A DNA stretch of 34,528 nucleotides from CAYXDO01 sp964463485 (GTDB lineage Bacteria > Myxococcota > Kuafuiibacteriia > Kuafuiibacteriales > Kuafuiibacteriaceae): positions 1 to 34,528 of the forward strand of contig CAYXDO010000116.1 in the NCBI GenBank assembly GCA_964463485.1. Reading direction: 5' to 3'. Made by a program: the position numbers and the translations under genes. The notes beneath the pieces are model-generated. The model saw only the letters and a list, made by a program, of their open reading frames with translations. It was not told where the DNA came from and ran no database searches. Of this stretch, positions 8,129 through 16,207 are shown in pieces; the first letter of the stretch is position 1; each line of letters opens with the position of its first letter.

Positions 8129-9238
8129 GTGACCTGGATCGACGTGCTTTGGCCGGTAGTGATCTTCGCCGGCACTTTCATTCTTACCCTCGGGCTCGCT
8201 GGTCCGCTCACGTGGGCCGAACGCCGGCAGTCCGCGATGGTTCAAGACCGAGTGGGTCCAAACCGCGCTGCAATCCGCCTCCCCAACGGCAAGCAGCTCC
8301 GCGTGCTCGGACTGCTTCACCCGCTCGCCGATGTCATCAAGCTGATCACCAAGGAAGACGTCATCAACGATCGCGTCGATCGCACGCTCTACAACATGGC
8401 GCCGCTGATCGCCCTCTTCCCCGCGCTCGTGACCTTCGCCGTCATTCCGTTCGGACCCGACGTCGAGGTCGGAGGTGTGACCCGGCAGCTCCAACTGGCC
8501 CGCATCGACGCAGGCATTCTGTACATCTTCGCGATGAGCTCCCTCGCCGTGTTCGGCGTGAGCCTCGCGGGGTACGCCTCAGCGAGCCCGTGGGCCCTGC
8601 TGGGCGGTATTCGCGCTTCTGCCCAGATGATTTCGTACGAAGTCACGATGGGTCTGGCCTTGCTCGGCGTGATCATGAGCTACGGGTCGCTCGAACCCTA
8701 CGCCATCGTGCTGGGGCAAGGTGACTACATCTTCGGACTCATCCCCAAGTGGGGCATCGTCCTTCAGCCGCTCGCGTTCATCCTGTTCTTCACCGCGGCG
8801 ATCGCCGAGAACAAACGTACTCCTTTCGATCTCGTCGAGGGTGAGTCTGAGATCATCGGCTATTTCGTCGAGTACAGCGGGATGAAGTTCGGGATGTTCT
8901 TCATGGCCGAGTACGTCGAGATCCTCGTCGTCGGCGGGCTCATCACGACCCTCTTCCTCGGCGGATGGCAGGTCCCCTTCTTGTCGGCCGCTGGGTTCCA
9001 GATCCCCGCGATGATGCCCCAGGCGGTCGCGCTCCCTACCCTGCTCATCGTGGTCGCGCAGATCGGCAGCTTCGTCCTGAAGCTGCTCTTCATGTGCTGG
9101 CTGCAACTGTTGATTCGGTGGAGCCTCCCGCGATTCCGATATGACCAAGTCATGAATCTCGGCTGGCGCGTGTTGCTCCCTTTGTCGTTGCTGAATATCG
9201 TCTTCACGGCCGTGGCCAAGCTGGCCGGGCTTTATTAG
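8129..9238 (+). CDS. nuoH: NADH-quinone oxidoreductase subunit H (NuoH)
   Basis: A 369-residue membrane subunit with about eight hydrophobic helices. The family signatures are ERRQSAMVQDRVGPNRA early, then ENKRTPFDLVEGESEI and EYSGMKFGMFFMAEY, which line the quinone-binding cavity at the junction with the peripheral arm. The length is normal. The GTG at 8129 is preceded by GCGAGGA at 8114-8120. An 11-bp gap leads to nuoI. NuoH links the NuoI/NuoB redox arm to the proton-pumping arm of complex I. Confidence 0.96.
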   Translation: MTWIDVLWPVVIFAGTFILTLGLAGPLTWAERRQSAMVQDRVGPNRAAIRLPNGKQLRVLGLLHPLADVIKLITKEDVINDRVDRTLYNMAPLIALFPALVTFAVIPFGPDVEVGGVTRQLQLARIDAGILYIFAMSSLAVFGVSLAGYASASPWALLGGIRASAQMISYEVTMGLALLGVIMSYGSLEPYAIVLGQGDYIFGLIPKWGIVLQPLAFILFFTAAIAENKRTPFDLVEGESEIIGYFVEYSGMKFGMFFMAEYVEILVVGGLITTLFLGGWQVPFLSAAGFQIPAMMPQAVALPTLLIVVAQIGSFVLKLLFMCWLQLLIRWSLPRFRYDQVMNLGWRVLLPLSLLNIVFTAVAKLAGLY

Positions 9239-9249
9239 GCTGAAACACG

Positions 9250-9903
9250 ATGCACGCGGAACACGAAGCTCCGGAAGCCCACGGCGACGAGCACCTCGGC
9301 GGGCGTTACACGGTCATAAAAAAGGACATCGGCGTGTACGAGCGCCTGTATGTGCCGGCCATCGCCGCGGGCCTCGTCACGACCGCTCGTCACTTCTTCA
9401 AGAACGTCTTCGCGAAGAAGGAGAACAAGTACATCTCCACGATTCAGTACCCTGACGAGAAGGTGGAGTACGCGAGGCGTTTTCGCGGCATGCATCGGCT
9501 CGTGCCTCGCGACGACGGCAAGCCTCGCTGCGTAGCTTGTTTCATGTGCCAAACCGCGTGTCCGGCGCGATGTATCAACATCGTAGGCGGCGAGACGCCT
9601 GATCACTCCATCGAGAAGTTTCCGATCGTGTTCGAGATCGACGAGCTTCGTTGTGTCGTTTGCGGGCTTTGTGTCGAAGCGTGCCCGTGTGACGCGATTC
9701 GAATGGACACCGATTTCCATCCGCGTCCGGTGACTTCGCGCGAGGCTGGCCTCTTTGGAAAACACGACCTCTTGTCGATTTACGGTCGCGACGAGAAGGG
9801 CCGTCGTGACCCAGCAGCTCCTCCGCCAACGGCCGCAGGCAAAGGGCGCGTCGATCGGGTCCACGGTGATCATGGGGCGGGCGGAGCGAAGGGCGGGCAT
9901 TGA
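9250..9903 (+). CDS. nuoI: NADH-quinone oxidoreductase subunit I (NuoI)
   Basis: A 217-residue 2x[4Fe-4S] ferredoxin-type subunit carrying clusters N6a and N6b. Ligand motifs are CVACFMCQTACP and CVVCGLCVEACP, each C-x2-C-x2-C-x3-C-P. The N-terminal 18 residues are His/Glu-rich and the C-terminal 35 residues are Pro/Gly/Ala-rich; both extend beyond the compact core. The ATG at 9250 gives the start MHAEHEAPEAHG. The stop codon overlaps the start of the next gene, suggesting coupled translation. The nuoJKLMN genes that often follow nuoI are absent. Confidence 0.95.
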   Translation: MHAEHEAPEAHGDEHLGGRYTVIKKDIGVYERLYVPAIAAGLVTTARHFFKNVFAKKENKYISTIQYPDEKVEYARRFRGMHRLVPRDDGKPRCVACFMCQTACPARCINIVGGETPDHSIEKFPIVFEIDELRCVVCGLCVEACPCDAIRMDTDFHPRPVTSREAGLFGKHDLLSIYGRDEKGRRDPAAPPPTAAGKGRVDRVHGDHGAGGAKGGH

Positions 9904-10628
9904 GCAAATTTCGTGAACCCAAGCGGCTCTCGCGCAGCGTCGTTCGCAGCATCATGCCTGCGAAGGCCGTGCTGCTCGCGGCCGAAGATGCGATCAACAA
10001 GGGCGACCTGGACCGGGGCGAGTCCTTGCTCGACTCGCTGCCCACGGACCTCAAAGAGGACGAGCTCGAATTTCAGGCGGGAAATCTGTGGCTAGAGCTC
10101 GAGGCTTGGGAGGACGCGAGACATCGTTTTCGGCGGGCGCTCGCGATACGGCCAGACGATCCCGAGTCGACCTATTGGGCGGGGGTCGCCTCGGAGCGGC
10201 TCGGCGAAGAAGACGAGGCGATCTCTTTGTGGCTCCGCGTTCGGGAGCTCGACCTCGGCTGGGAGCGACCGACCTGGAGGCTCTCTGCGGAGGCGTTCGA
10301 GGCGGTAGTAGAGGCGGCGCTCTCGGAGTTGCCGGAGCGCGCTCGGGAGCTGCTCCAAGAGATACCCATTTTTCACGAAGAGTACCCGGAGGCCGATCTC
10401 ATCCGAGAAGGCGTCGACCCTCGTAGCTTGGGCCTGTTCATGGGTGCTTCGATGCCGGACTCGGACACGCTGCAGCTCCACTCGATCCACCTCTTCGAAC
10501 GGAACATCGAGTCCGTGTGCGAGTCTCCCAAGGAGATGCGCGAGCAGATCCGAATCACCCTGATTCACGAGACCGGTCATTTTTTCGGGCTGGAAGAGGA
10601 GGACTTGGAGGCGCTCGGGCTTGGATGA
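9900..10628 (+). CDS. TPR protein with C-terminal zincin-like metallopeptidase motif (DUF1025-like)
   Basis: A 242-residue protein. About residues 25-125 form two to three tetratricopeptide-like helical repeats (DRGESLLDSLP, ALAIRPDDPESTYWAGVASERLG). The C-terminal half matches the small zincin family PF06262/DUF1025: PEADLIREGVDP, QLHSIHLFERNIE and the site HETGHFFGL with His223, Glu224 and His227. The family is fairly common, but its substrate is unknown. The TTG at 9900 overlaps the nuoI stop (TTGA), with GGAG 12 bp upstream. An in-frame ATG at 9954 is the alternative and would remove 18 residues lacking clear homology. The role beside complex I genes is not known. Confidence 0.8.
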   Translation: MSKFREPKRLSRSVVRSIMPAKAVLLAAEDAINKGDLDRGESLLDSLPTDLKEDELEFQAGNLWLELEAWEDARHRFRRALAIRPDDPESTYWAGVASERLGEEDEAISLWLRVRELDLGWERPTWRLSAEAFEAVVEAALSELPERARELLQEIPIFHEEYPEADLIREGVDPRSLGLFMGASMPDSDTLQLHSIHLFERNIESVCESPKEMREQIRITLIHETGHFFGLEEEDLEALGLG

Positions 10629-10641
10629 CCGAGCCTTTCAG

Positions 10642-11964
10642 TCATCGTAACGAGAGCCAAGCGACGGAATTCCGAGAGTCCGACCCGGAGGCGCGGCCGG
10701 AAATCAAGACTCTGTCGTCGACCTCGAGGAAAGTGTCGATATCGTTCTCGCGCACCCCGTGAGTGACGCACAGCTCCCCTCCGAGCTCGTCAGGGAGCAG
10801 CTCGGCCAGGCCTCCGTTGCTATCCGATACGAGGACTCGGTCCGGGACGGCGTGGATGATTCGGCCGGCGAACGCGAGGTCCGATTGCATCACCTCCGTC
10901 GTCCCATCTCGGCCAAAGGCATACAGGCTCGTAGTAAGTCCGCGGCTCGCGCGATGACTCATCATGATGAGTCGTCGGTCGTCGAGGCCGGTGATGGCCT
11001 GGTCGCACGTCTCGAAGTCCGCGATGGGAACCCGCGTCACGTCGCCGCCTCGGATCCAGGAGGCCGTGGGCTCGCCCCAGACGGCGAGCGCTTCGTTGGG
11101 GCCAAGCCACGAGACGGCGCCGTTGATTTGACAGTCCGGAGTCGAGTCGCCTTTGCGATCCAGGGCCCGCCAAGTTGTCGCAGTCTCGGTCCAGTGGAGG
11201 AGCTGACCGGCGGTGGTCAACGCGAAGACTTCGAAGGGGCCGCTCGAGCTCATCGCCACCGACTTCAGGCTTTGGCGACACGAGCGCAGCTCCGAGACTT
11301 TCTCGTACCGCCCATCGAGCACCAGGATGCGCCCGAAATTCGTGACCAGACAGACCCTGCCGGGACGTGTCGAAATCGCCTGGGCTTCTTCCTGACGAAC
11401 GCAGCTTCCCTCGCTGCCGTCGTAAACGGGCTCGTCGGACGCCCCGAGGATCCGAGAAATGCGAGGTCCCGCCGAACCCACGAGGATCGAGCCGTCGGGA
11501 TGTCGCGCGAAAGATCGTACGTGGTCGACGATGGCGAGCTCCTGACGTTCGATGCGGAAGGGAACGCAGCCGACGCCTCTTCGTACTCTCGTCCCCCGAA
11601 GGTCGCTGGGGAGCTGGTCCAAAGGCGTCCACCGGCCGCTCGGGGCGAGTGAGTAGAGGCTCGAAGGGCGCTCGAGGTTCACGCCGCGAGGATCAAGGAC
11701 GAGTCGGCCAGGTGCGAGCCGCAGCTCGTCGAGGGAGCTCGAGAGGGCCCACGCGATCAACTCACCTTCGTCGATGGGTTCCAAGCGCACCGGGAGGTTT
11801 TGGGCCTCGAACGAGCTTCCGTTCGCCGTGGAGCGCACGAGCACGACGGAGGGCGCGTCGATGATCAGCGCTTCGGGCGCTTCCGTCGAGCATGCTCCGA
11901 AGAGCGCGATCGCGGCCACGAATGGTCCGCGGCATCGACCACCCTGTCGCATCGGTCGAGACAT
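10642..11964 (-). CDS. Putative lipoprotein, unknown function (paralogue of 31586-32971)
   Basis: About 440 residues from the ATG at 11964; an ATG at 11952 is equally good. The frame is open further up to 12114, but that would run through the divergent gene's start region and place about 50 non-signal residues ahead of the export signal. The N-terminus reads MRQGGRCRGPFVAAIALFGAC, a basic region, hydrophobic core and lipobox-like FGAC. The mature part looks beta-rich with repeated strand/turn motifs (ILGASDEPVYDG, EVFALTTAGQLLHW, LLPDELGGELC), perhaps a beta-propeller-like fold. Segments match the lipoprotein at 31586-32971 in order. The function is unknown. It converges on the TPR-zincin gene, leaving 13 bp. 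Confidence 0.65.
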   Translation of the reverse strand: MSRPMRQGGRCRGPFVAAIALFGACSTEAPEALIIDAPSVVLVRSTANGSSFEAQNLPVRLEPIDEGELIAWALSSSLDELRLAPGRLVLDPRGVNLERPSSLYSLAPSGRWTPLDQLPSDLRGTRVRRGVGCVPFRIERQELAIVDHVRSFARHPDGSILVGSAGPRISRILGASDEPVYDGSEGSCVRQEEAQAISTRPGRVCLVTNFGRILVLDGRYEKVSELRSCRQSLKSVAMSSSGPFEVFALTTAGQLLHWTETATTWRALDRKGDSTPDCQINGAVSWLGPNEALAVWGEPTASWIRGGDVTRVPIADFETCDQAITGLDDRRLIMMSHRASRGLTTSLYAFGRDGTTEVMQSDLAFAGRIIHAVPDRVLVSDSNGGLAELLPDELGGELCVTHGVRENDIDTFLEVDDRVLISGRASGSDSRNSVAWLSLR

Positions 11965-12082
11965 CCGAACACGGCGCGCGGGCCACGACAATTGGCCCGT
12001 CGTCCTCGCCGGGCTCGGGGAATTCGCAGCGTCCGCCGAAAATGCTCGCAGGCTCCGGACTGCTATGTGACACGATCCGAGG

Positions 12083-12730
12083 ATGAGCGAGCCGCTCGAC
12101 CTGAACGAAGCCAACGAGCTTCGAAAGTCGGCCCTGCGGCTCGTGGGCCGCGGTCAGCGATCGGCCGCGCTCAGGATCGTTCACGAACATCTCGATCGGA
12201 TCCAGAGCGACCCAGACGCTTCGCATGTCGACTGCAAGGCGGGCTGCGCCTACTGCTGCTCGCTGCCGGTCCTGCTGACGATGCCCGAGGCGGAGGCCTT
12301 GGCGGAATCGATTCGGGCGAGCGATCGCGCAGCCGAGATGACGTCGAGGCTCGAGGCTGACTTCGAGCGAATCCGCGGGCTCTCGGTGAGTGAGCTCGCG
12401 TTGACGAGGCTGCCGTGTCCCCTGCTCGACGGATCGAGCGGACAAGGGACTTGCGCATATTACGAGGCGCGGCCGCTCGCCTGCCGCGCCTTCACTTCGC
12501 CCGATGTCGGCGAGTGCAAGCGAGCCTATTCGAGCTCGACGTACCAAGGTGACCACCCGGCGAGGCCGGTCGACTACCTGACCCACACTCTGGCTGCCTC
12601 CGGACTCGCTGGCGCGAGCGATCGCATGTTCGAGCTCCGCGGGATCGTTCTGTTGTTCCTCACCAAAGCCGGTCGTAAGGAGATCGATCCAGCGAGCTGT
12701 CGCGTGCCGCATCCCGCGGGTCGAGCCTGA
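12083..12730 (+). CDS. YkgJ-family cysteine cluster protein
   Basis: A 215-residue protein. The signature CKAGCAYCC (C-x3-C-x2-C-C) near residues 50-58 is followed by CPLLDG, GTCAYYEARPLACRAF and GEC. This spaced cysteine set defines the UPF0153/YkgJ (CxxCxxCC) zinc- or iron-binding family. The biochemical role of the family is not settled; some members are linked to modification or iron-sulfur chemistry. The ATG at 12083 is well placed. The gene diverges from the lipoprotein gene, with about 118 bp between their starts. Confidence 0.88.
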   Translation: MSEPLDLNEANELRKSALRLVGRGQRSAALRIVHEHLDRIQSDPDASHVDCKAGCAYCCSLPVLLTMPEAEALAESIRASDRAAEMTSRLEADFERIRGLSVSELALTRLPCPLLDGSSGQGTCAYYEARPLACRAFTSPDVGECKRAYSSSTYQGDHPARPVDYLTHTLAASGLAGASDRMFELRGIVLLFLTKAGRKEIDPASCRVPHPAGRA

Positions 12731-12858
12731 AGGCGACGGACTCATACCTAAAATCAGCTCGGCGAGTCTTGCGGCCCGATCTTGGGAACCCGGAGTGTCC
12801 CGAAATGACCGAGGAATTTCTGGCATGGCGTCAGGCTCGTCTGCGATAGGATGAGTCG

Positions 12859-13551
12859 ATGGGCGCTCGGATCATGGTGGTCGACGACGAACCGCAACTC
12901 TGCCGGGCGCTGTCGGTGCATCTGACTCAGCGAGGCTTCGAGCTGAGCTCGGCGCCGAGCGCCGAGCAAGCGATCGAGCGTTTGGGGAGTGTTCGTCCTG
13001 ATTTGTTGATCGTGGATCTGATGCTGCCGCGCATGGATGGAATCGAGCTGACGCGGCGCGTTCGCGCGTCGAGCTCGATTCCGGTGATCGTGGTGTCGGT
13101 CGCGGACGACGAGCTGCGCAAGGTCGAGGCGCTCGAGTCGGGCGCGGACGACTTCGTGACCAAGCCATTCGGCATACCGGAGCTTGCCGCGAGGATTCGA
13201 TCGGTCCTGCGACGCTCGATTGGGGCCAAAGGGGCGGCGGCGGCGCTGGAGTATGGAGGACTCAACTTGAACGTGGAGCACCGGGAGGTCCGCGTCTTTG
13301 GCATGCTCGTGGATCTGACGCCTAAGGAGTATGAGTTGCTGAAGTACATGGTCGAGCACGCCGGAAAGATCCTAACCCAGCGAATGCTGTTGCGGGCCGT
13401 GTGGGGCGAGGGGAACCAGGACCAAGTGCAATATCTCCGGGTGTTCGTGCGCCAGATCCGTAAGAAGATCGAGCCCGAGCCTTCGCGTCCTCGCTTCATC
13501 TTGACGGAATCGGGTGTGGGTTATCGATTCTCGACGAATCACCCCGAGTAG
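12859..13551 (+). CDS. OmpR/KdpE-type two-component response regulator
   Basis: A 230-residue regulator. The receiver domain (1-120) has the acidic pair VDDE, the phospho-acceptor Asp in LLIVDLMLP, Ser/Thr in VIVVS and Lys in FVTKPFG. A winged-helix DNA-binding domain (about 130-228) has LTPKEYELLKYM and GVGYRF. It resembles KdpE, but no kdpABC genes are present. The ATG at 12859 follows AGGATG. The gene ends inside the last codons of the histidine kinase on the other strand (13539-13551). The kinase is its likely partner, although tail-to-tail arrangement is unusual for a two-component pair. Confidence 0.95.
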   Translation: MGARIMVVDDEPQLCRALSVHLTQRGFELSSAPSAEQAIERLGSVRPDLLIVDLMLPRMDGIELTRRVRASSSIPVIVVSVADDELRKVEALESGADDFVTKPFGIPELAARIRSVLRRSIGAKGAAAALEYGGLNLNVEHREVRVFGMLVDLTPKEYELLKYMVEHAGKILTQRMLLRAVWGEGNQDQVQYLRVFVRQIRKKIEPEPSRPRFILTESGVGYRFSTNHPE

Positions 13552-15041
13552 TCGGCCGCCTCGATCGACTTCGGGGGTGAGTCTGGCACCGTCGCGAGCG
13601 CCGTGGGATCAGCCGGCAAGGTGAAGGTCACGATCGTCGCGGAAGCTTCACAGCTCATGGAAATCGAGCCGCGGTGGGCTTCGATGATGCCCTTGGAGAT
13701 CGCCAGACCGAGGCCCGAGCCGCGGCCGCCGAGAGCTCGAGCCGATCGACCCCGGAAGAACTTTTCGAAGACGTGCGGGAGCTCTTCCGGGTCGGGTCCA
13801 GGCCCCTCGCTCCGAACGCTGACGCCCACCTGGGTCGTGTCCCCGGAGATCGTGATGACGATGGGACTCGCGGGAGGTGAGTACTTGACGGCGTTTTCGA
13901 CGAGGTTCTTGAGGACGAGGCGGATTTGGAGGCCGTCGACGCGGACGGCTGGTGTCGTCAGAGAGGACAGGACGCGAACGCGCCGAGAGGCTCCGCCCAC
14001 TTCCCGGGTTCTGAGCACTTCATCCACGAGATCCTCGAGCAGATGCCAGGATCGGTGCGCTTCGAAGGTCCCGACCTCGAGCTTGGAGAGCTCCAACAGG
14101 TTGGAGGTGAAAAGATCGAGCCGTTCGATCTCGTCTGCGCTCGATGCAAAGAGCTCCTGCCGAGTGTCGTCCTCGATCGCGGGGTCTCGCGCGGCGGCGA
14201 GGGAGGTCCTCAAGACCGCGAGCGGAGTGCGAAGATCGTGCGCCATCGACAAGAGGAGCGAGGACTTGATGAACTCGCTCTGTCGCGTCGTCTCGAGGCG
14301 AGCGCGTTCGCTGTCACGCAACGACTTCGACGCCTCGAGGCTCAGGCCGTACGCCCGATTCTCCGAACGTCGCAGCAGCAGGAGCGAGAGTGACAAGAGC
14401 GCTAGCGAAATGGCGATACCGGAGATCGACAGAATCAGGCGCCACCATTCTTCTTGCACTCGCTCCTGAACCTTGGAGTGCATCGAGACGCGAACTCGCT
14501 CCATGCCTTCGGCGTAGCGCTCCTTTTCGATCGCGTACTCCCGACCCGATAGGAGCGCGCTCGCGCGCGCGTGCTCGCCGGAGCGCACGTGAGCAAAGGC
14601 AGCCTTCTCGAAGGACACGAGCCGAACGTTGGCCTCCTGGGTCAGTCCGGCCGCCGCGAGGTCGTCGTGATCGGAGACGACGGAGCGTGTCTCCGCGATC
14701 GCCCGGTCCAACCTCGACTCGTGCTTCAGATATCGCCTCTCCCAGGCAAGGTCGCCGGTCGCAGCGCCCATTCGGGCGGACATCGTAAGGACCTCGTCGA
14801 GATGAGTTATGATTCCGGCGAGCTCGACGAGCCTGAGCCCTTGCCCGAGGGCGTCCCGACTGCGACCGAACGAGTCGAACAGGAACCAGATCAAGACCGC
14901 GGAGACGGCCGATGCCAGCACGACCGCTTTGGCCAACCACCGCGAAGGAACGACGGGCGGCACGGAGTGGTGCTCGACCGTGCTCTTTACGGGAGTCAAC
15001 GTGGGTCGGGTACCTCCACCGTCTTCGTCGGAAATCATCAT
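13539..15041 (-). CDS. Membrane sensor histidine kinase with atypical G1 box
   Basis: A 500-residue kinase. TM1 is at about residues 36-58 and TM2 at about 205-228. Between them lies a periplasmic helical sensor with MSARMGAATGDLAWERRY, resembling four-helix-bundle sensors. HisKA has the phospho-acceptor His in LLSMAHDLRTPLAV. The ATPase has the N box (LVLKNLVENAVKYS), F box (FEKFFRG) and G2 box (GRGSGLGLAISKG). The G1 box reads VRSEGPG where a D-x-G-x-G motif is expected: codon AGC encodes Ser in place of the Asp that normally contacts adenine. The two adjacent ATGs at 15041 and 15038 are the starts. It diverges from glsA across 99 bp. Its target may be the response regulator ending at 13551. 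Confidence 0.93.
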   Translation of the reverse strand: MMISDEDGGGTRPTLTPVKSTVEHHSVPPVVPSRWLAKAVVLASAVSAVLIWFLFDSFGRSRDALGQGLRLVELAGIITHLDEVLTMSARMGAATGDLAWERRYLKHESRLDRAIAETRSVVSDHDDLAAAGLTQEANVRLVSFEKAAFAHVRSGEHARASALLSGREYAIEKERYAEGMERVRVSMHSKVQERVQEEWWRLILSISGIAISLALLSLSLLLLRRSENRAYGLSLEASKSLRDSERARLETTRQSEFIKSSLLLSMAHDLRTPLAVLRTSLAAARDPAIEDDTRQELFASSADEIERLDLFTSNLLELSKLEVGTFEAHRSWHLLEDLVDEVLRTREVGGASRRVRVLSSLTTPAVRVDGLQIRLVLKNLVENAVKYSPPASPIVITISGDTTQVGVSVRSEGPGPDPEELPHVFEKFFRGRSARALGGRGSGLGLAISKGIIEAHRGSISMSCEASATIVTFTLPADPTALATVPDSPPKSIEAADYSG

Positions 15042-15140
15042 GAAATCTTTATCTCCGAGGGCCTCGTCGCGAATGGATCATTTATCTGTCCGCACAGATT
15101 CTTGACCGCCAGGCCGCTCCGGGGCCTATTCGAGGTGATT
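15042..15140. promoter_or_regulatory. Divergent promoter region with a 16-bp inverted repeat (candidate operator)
   Basis: The 99-bp gap between the histidine kinase (reverse) and glutaminase (forward) starts. It contains ATCTGT-CCGC-ACAGAT at 15084-15099, a perfect 6-bp inverted repeat. The segment is AT-richer than its surroundings. GAGGTG at 15132-15137 is the glutaminase ribosome-binding site. A TTGACC at 15102 with CTATTC 18 bp later looks like a -35/-10 pair. It sits too close to the start codon to leave room for the ribosome-binding site, so I do not call a promoter there. Confidence 0.4.
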
Positions 15141-16205
15141 ATGTCAGACGATCGACTTCCACCCATCTCCATTCCGCAGAGCACCGCACAATTCAGGATT
15201 CTCGGGGTCATCAACGAGCTTCACAGGCGCTTCAAGGGCCTGCCGGACGGCCGCGTGGCGGACTACATTCCCGAGCTAGCCAAGGCCAACGCCGACTGGT
15301 TCGGCATCGTCGTGGTGACGACCGACGGCCAGATCTACGAGGTCGGGGACTGTTCGCAGCTCTTCACGATCCAGTCCATCTCCAAGCCCTTCGTCTACGG
15401 GATGGCCTTGGATGACTACGGTCGGGAGTTCGTAGCGAAGAAGGTCGGCGTCGAGCCTACGGGGGACGCCTTCAACTCCATCGAGCTCGATCAGCGTTCG
15501 AATCGTCCGCACAACCCGATGGTGAACGCAGGAGCGATCGCGATGTCGAGCATCGTGAAAGGGACCGATCCGACCGATCGGCTCAATCGGTTGCTCGATA
15601 CATTTCGGCGGTATGTTGGCCACGACATGTTCGTCGACATGGCGGTTTACATGTCCGAGCGAACGAGCGGTCATCGGAATCGCGCGATCGCGCACCTGAT
15701 GCTCAACTTCGGGATGATCGACGCCGACGTGAATGCGGCGCTCGACCTCTATTTCCAGCAATGCTCGCTGATGGTGACTTGTCGCGACCTCGCGATCATG
15801 GCGTCGACCTTGGCAAACAAGGGGGTCAATCCGATCACGCGGCAGCGTGCGATTCAGTCCCAGCATGTCAAGGACGTGCTGAGCGTGATGCTGACCTGCG
15901 GCATGTATGATTATTCGGGGGAGTGGACCTACTCGGTGGGTTTGCCGGCCAAGAGCGGGGTCGGCGGCGGAATCATTTCGGTAGTGCCGCGTCAGGCCGG
16001 AATAGCCATCTTTTCACCGCCTCTCGACGTGCGCGGAAATAGCACCCGAGGGGTGAAGGTCTGCGAGGAGCTCTCCAAGCTGTTCAGGCTTCACATGTTC
16101 GACGTGCTGATGGGGGAGTCCGAGTTCGAGAACATCGTGACGGACACGGCGACGCAGGAGCCCACGAGCGGAAACGGGGCGTCTGCGGCCTTTGCGCGGA
16201 ACTGA
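15141..16205 (+). CDS. glsA: Glutaminase (serine-dependent beta-lactamase fold)
   Basis: A 354-residue glutaminase converting L-glutamine to glutamate and ammonia. Active-site motifs are present: FTIQSISKPF with the SxxK Ser/Lys pair, PHNPMVNAGAI, SERTSGHRNRAIAH, DLYFQQCS and YSGEWTYSVGLPAKSGVGGGI. The length is slightly above the usual 310 residues because of the N- and C-terminal tails. The frame is open far upstream, but the ATG at 15141 is preceded by GAGGTG and gives MSDDRLPPISIPQST. It is two bases from the next gene, a paralogue that has lost the lysine. The neighbouring amt and GSII genes fit nitrogen recycling. Confidence 0.93.
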   Translation: MSDDRLPPISIPQSTAQFRILGVINELHRRFKGLPDGRVADYIPELAKANADWFGIVVVTTDGQIYEVGDCSQLFTIQSISKPFVYGMALDDYGREFVAKKVGVEPTGDAFNSIELDQRSNRPHNPMVNAGAIAMSSIVKGTDPTDRLNRLLDTFRRYVGHDMFVDMAVYMSERTSGHRNRAIAHLMLNFGMIDADVNAALDLYFQQCSLMVTCRDLAIMASTLANKGVNPITRQRAIQSQHVKDVLSVMLTCGMYDYSGEWTYSVGLPAKSGVGGGIISVVPRQAGIAIFSPPLDVRGNSTRGVKVCEELSKLFRLHMFDVLMGESEFENIVTDTATQEPTSGNGASAAFARN

Positions 16206-16207
16206 GT

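Noticed and set aside
11965..12114. In-frame extension of the reverse lipoprotein gene to 12114
   Set aside because: It would overlap the divergent YkgJ-type gene start and bury the lipoprotein signal.
15102..15131. TTGACC / CTATTC pair as a sigma-70 promoter for the glutaminase
   Set aside because: Transcription would begin within a few bases of the ATG and exclude the ribosome-binding site.
14571..15140. In-frame extension upstream of the glutaminase
   Set aside because: It runs antisense through the histidine kinase. The ATG at 15141 has a good ribosome-binding site and begins the conserved region.
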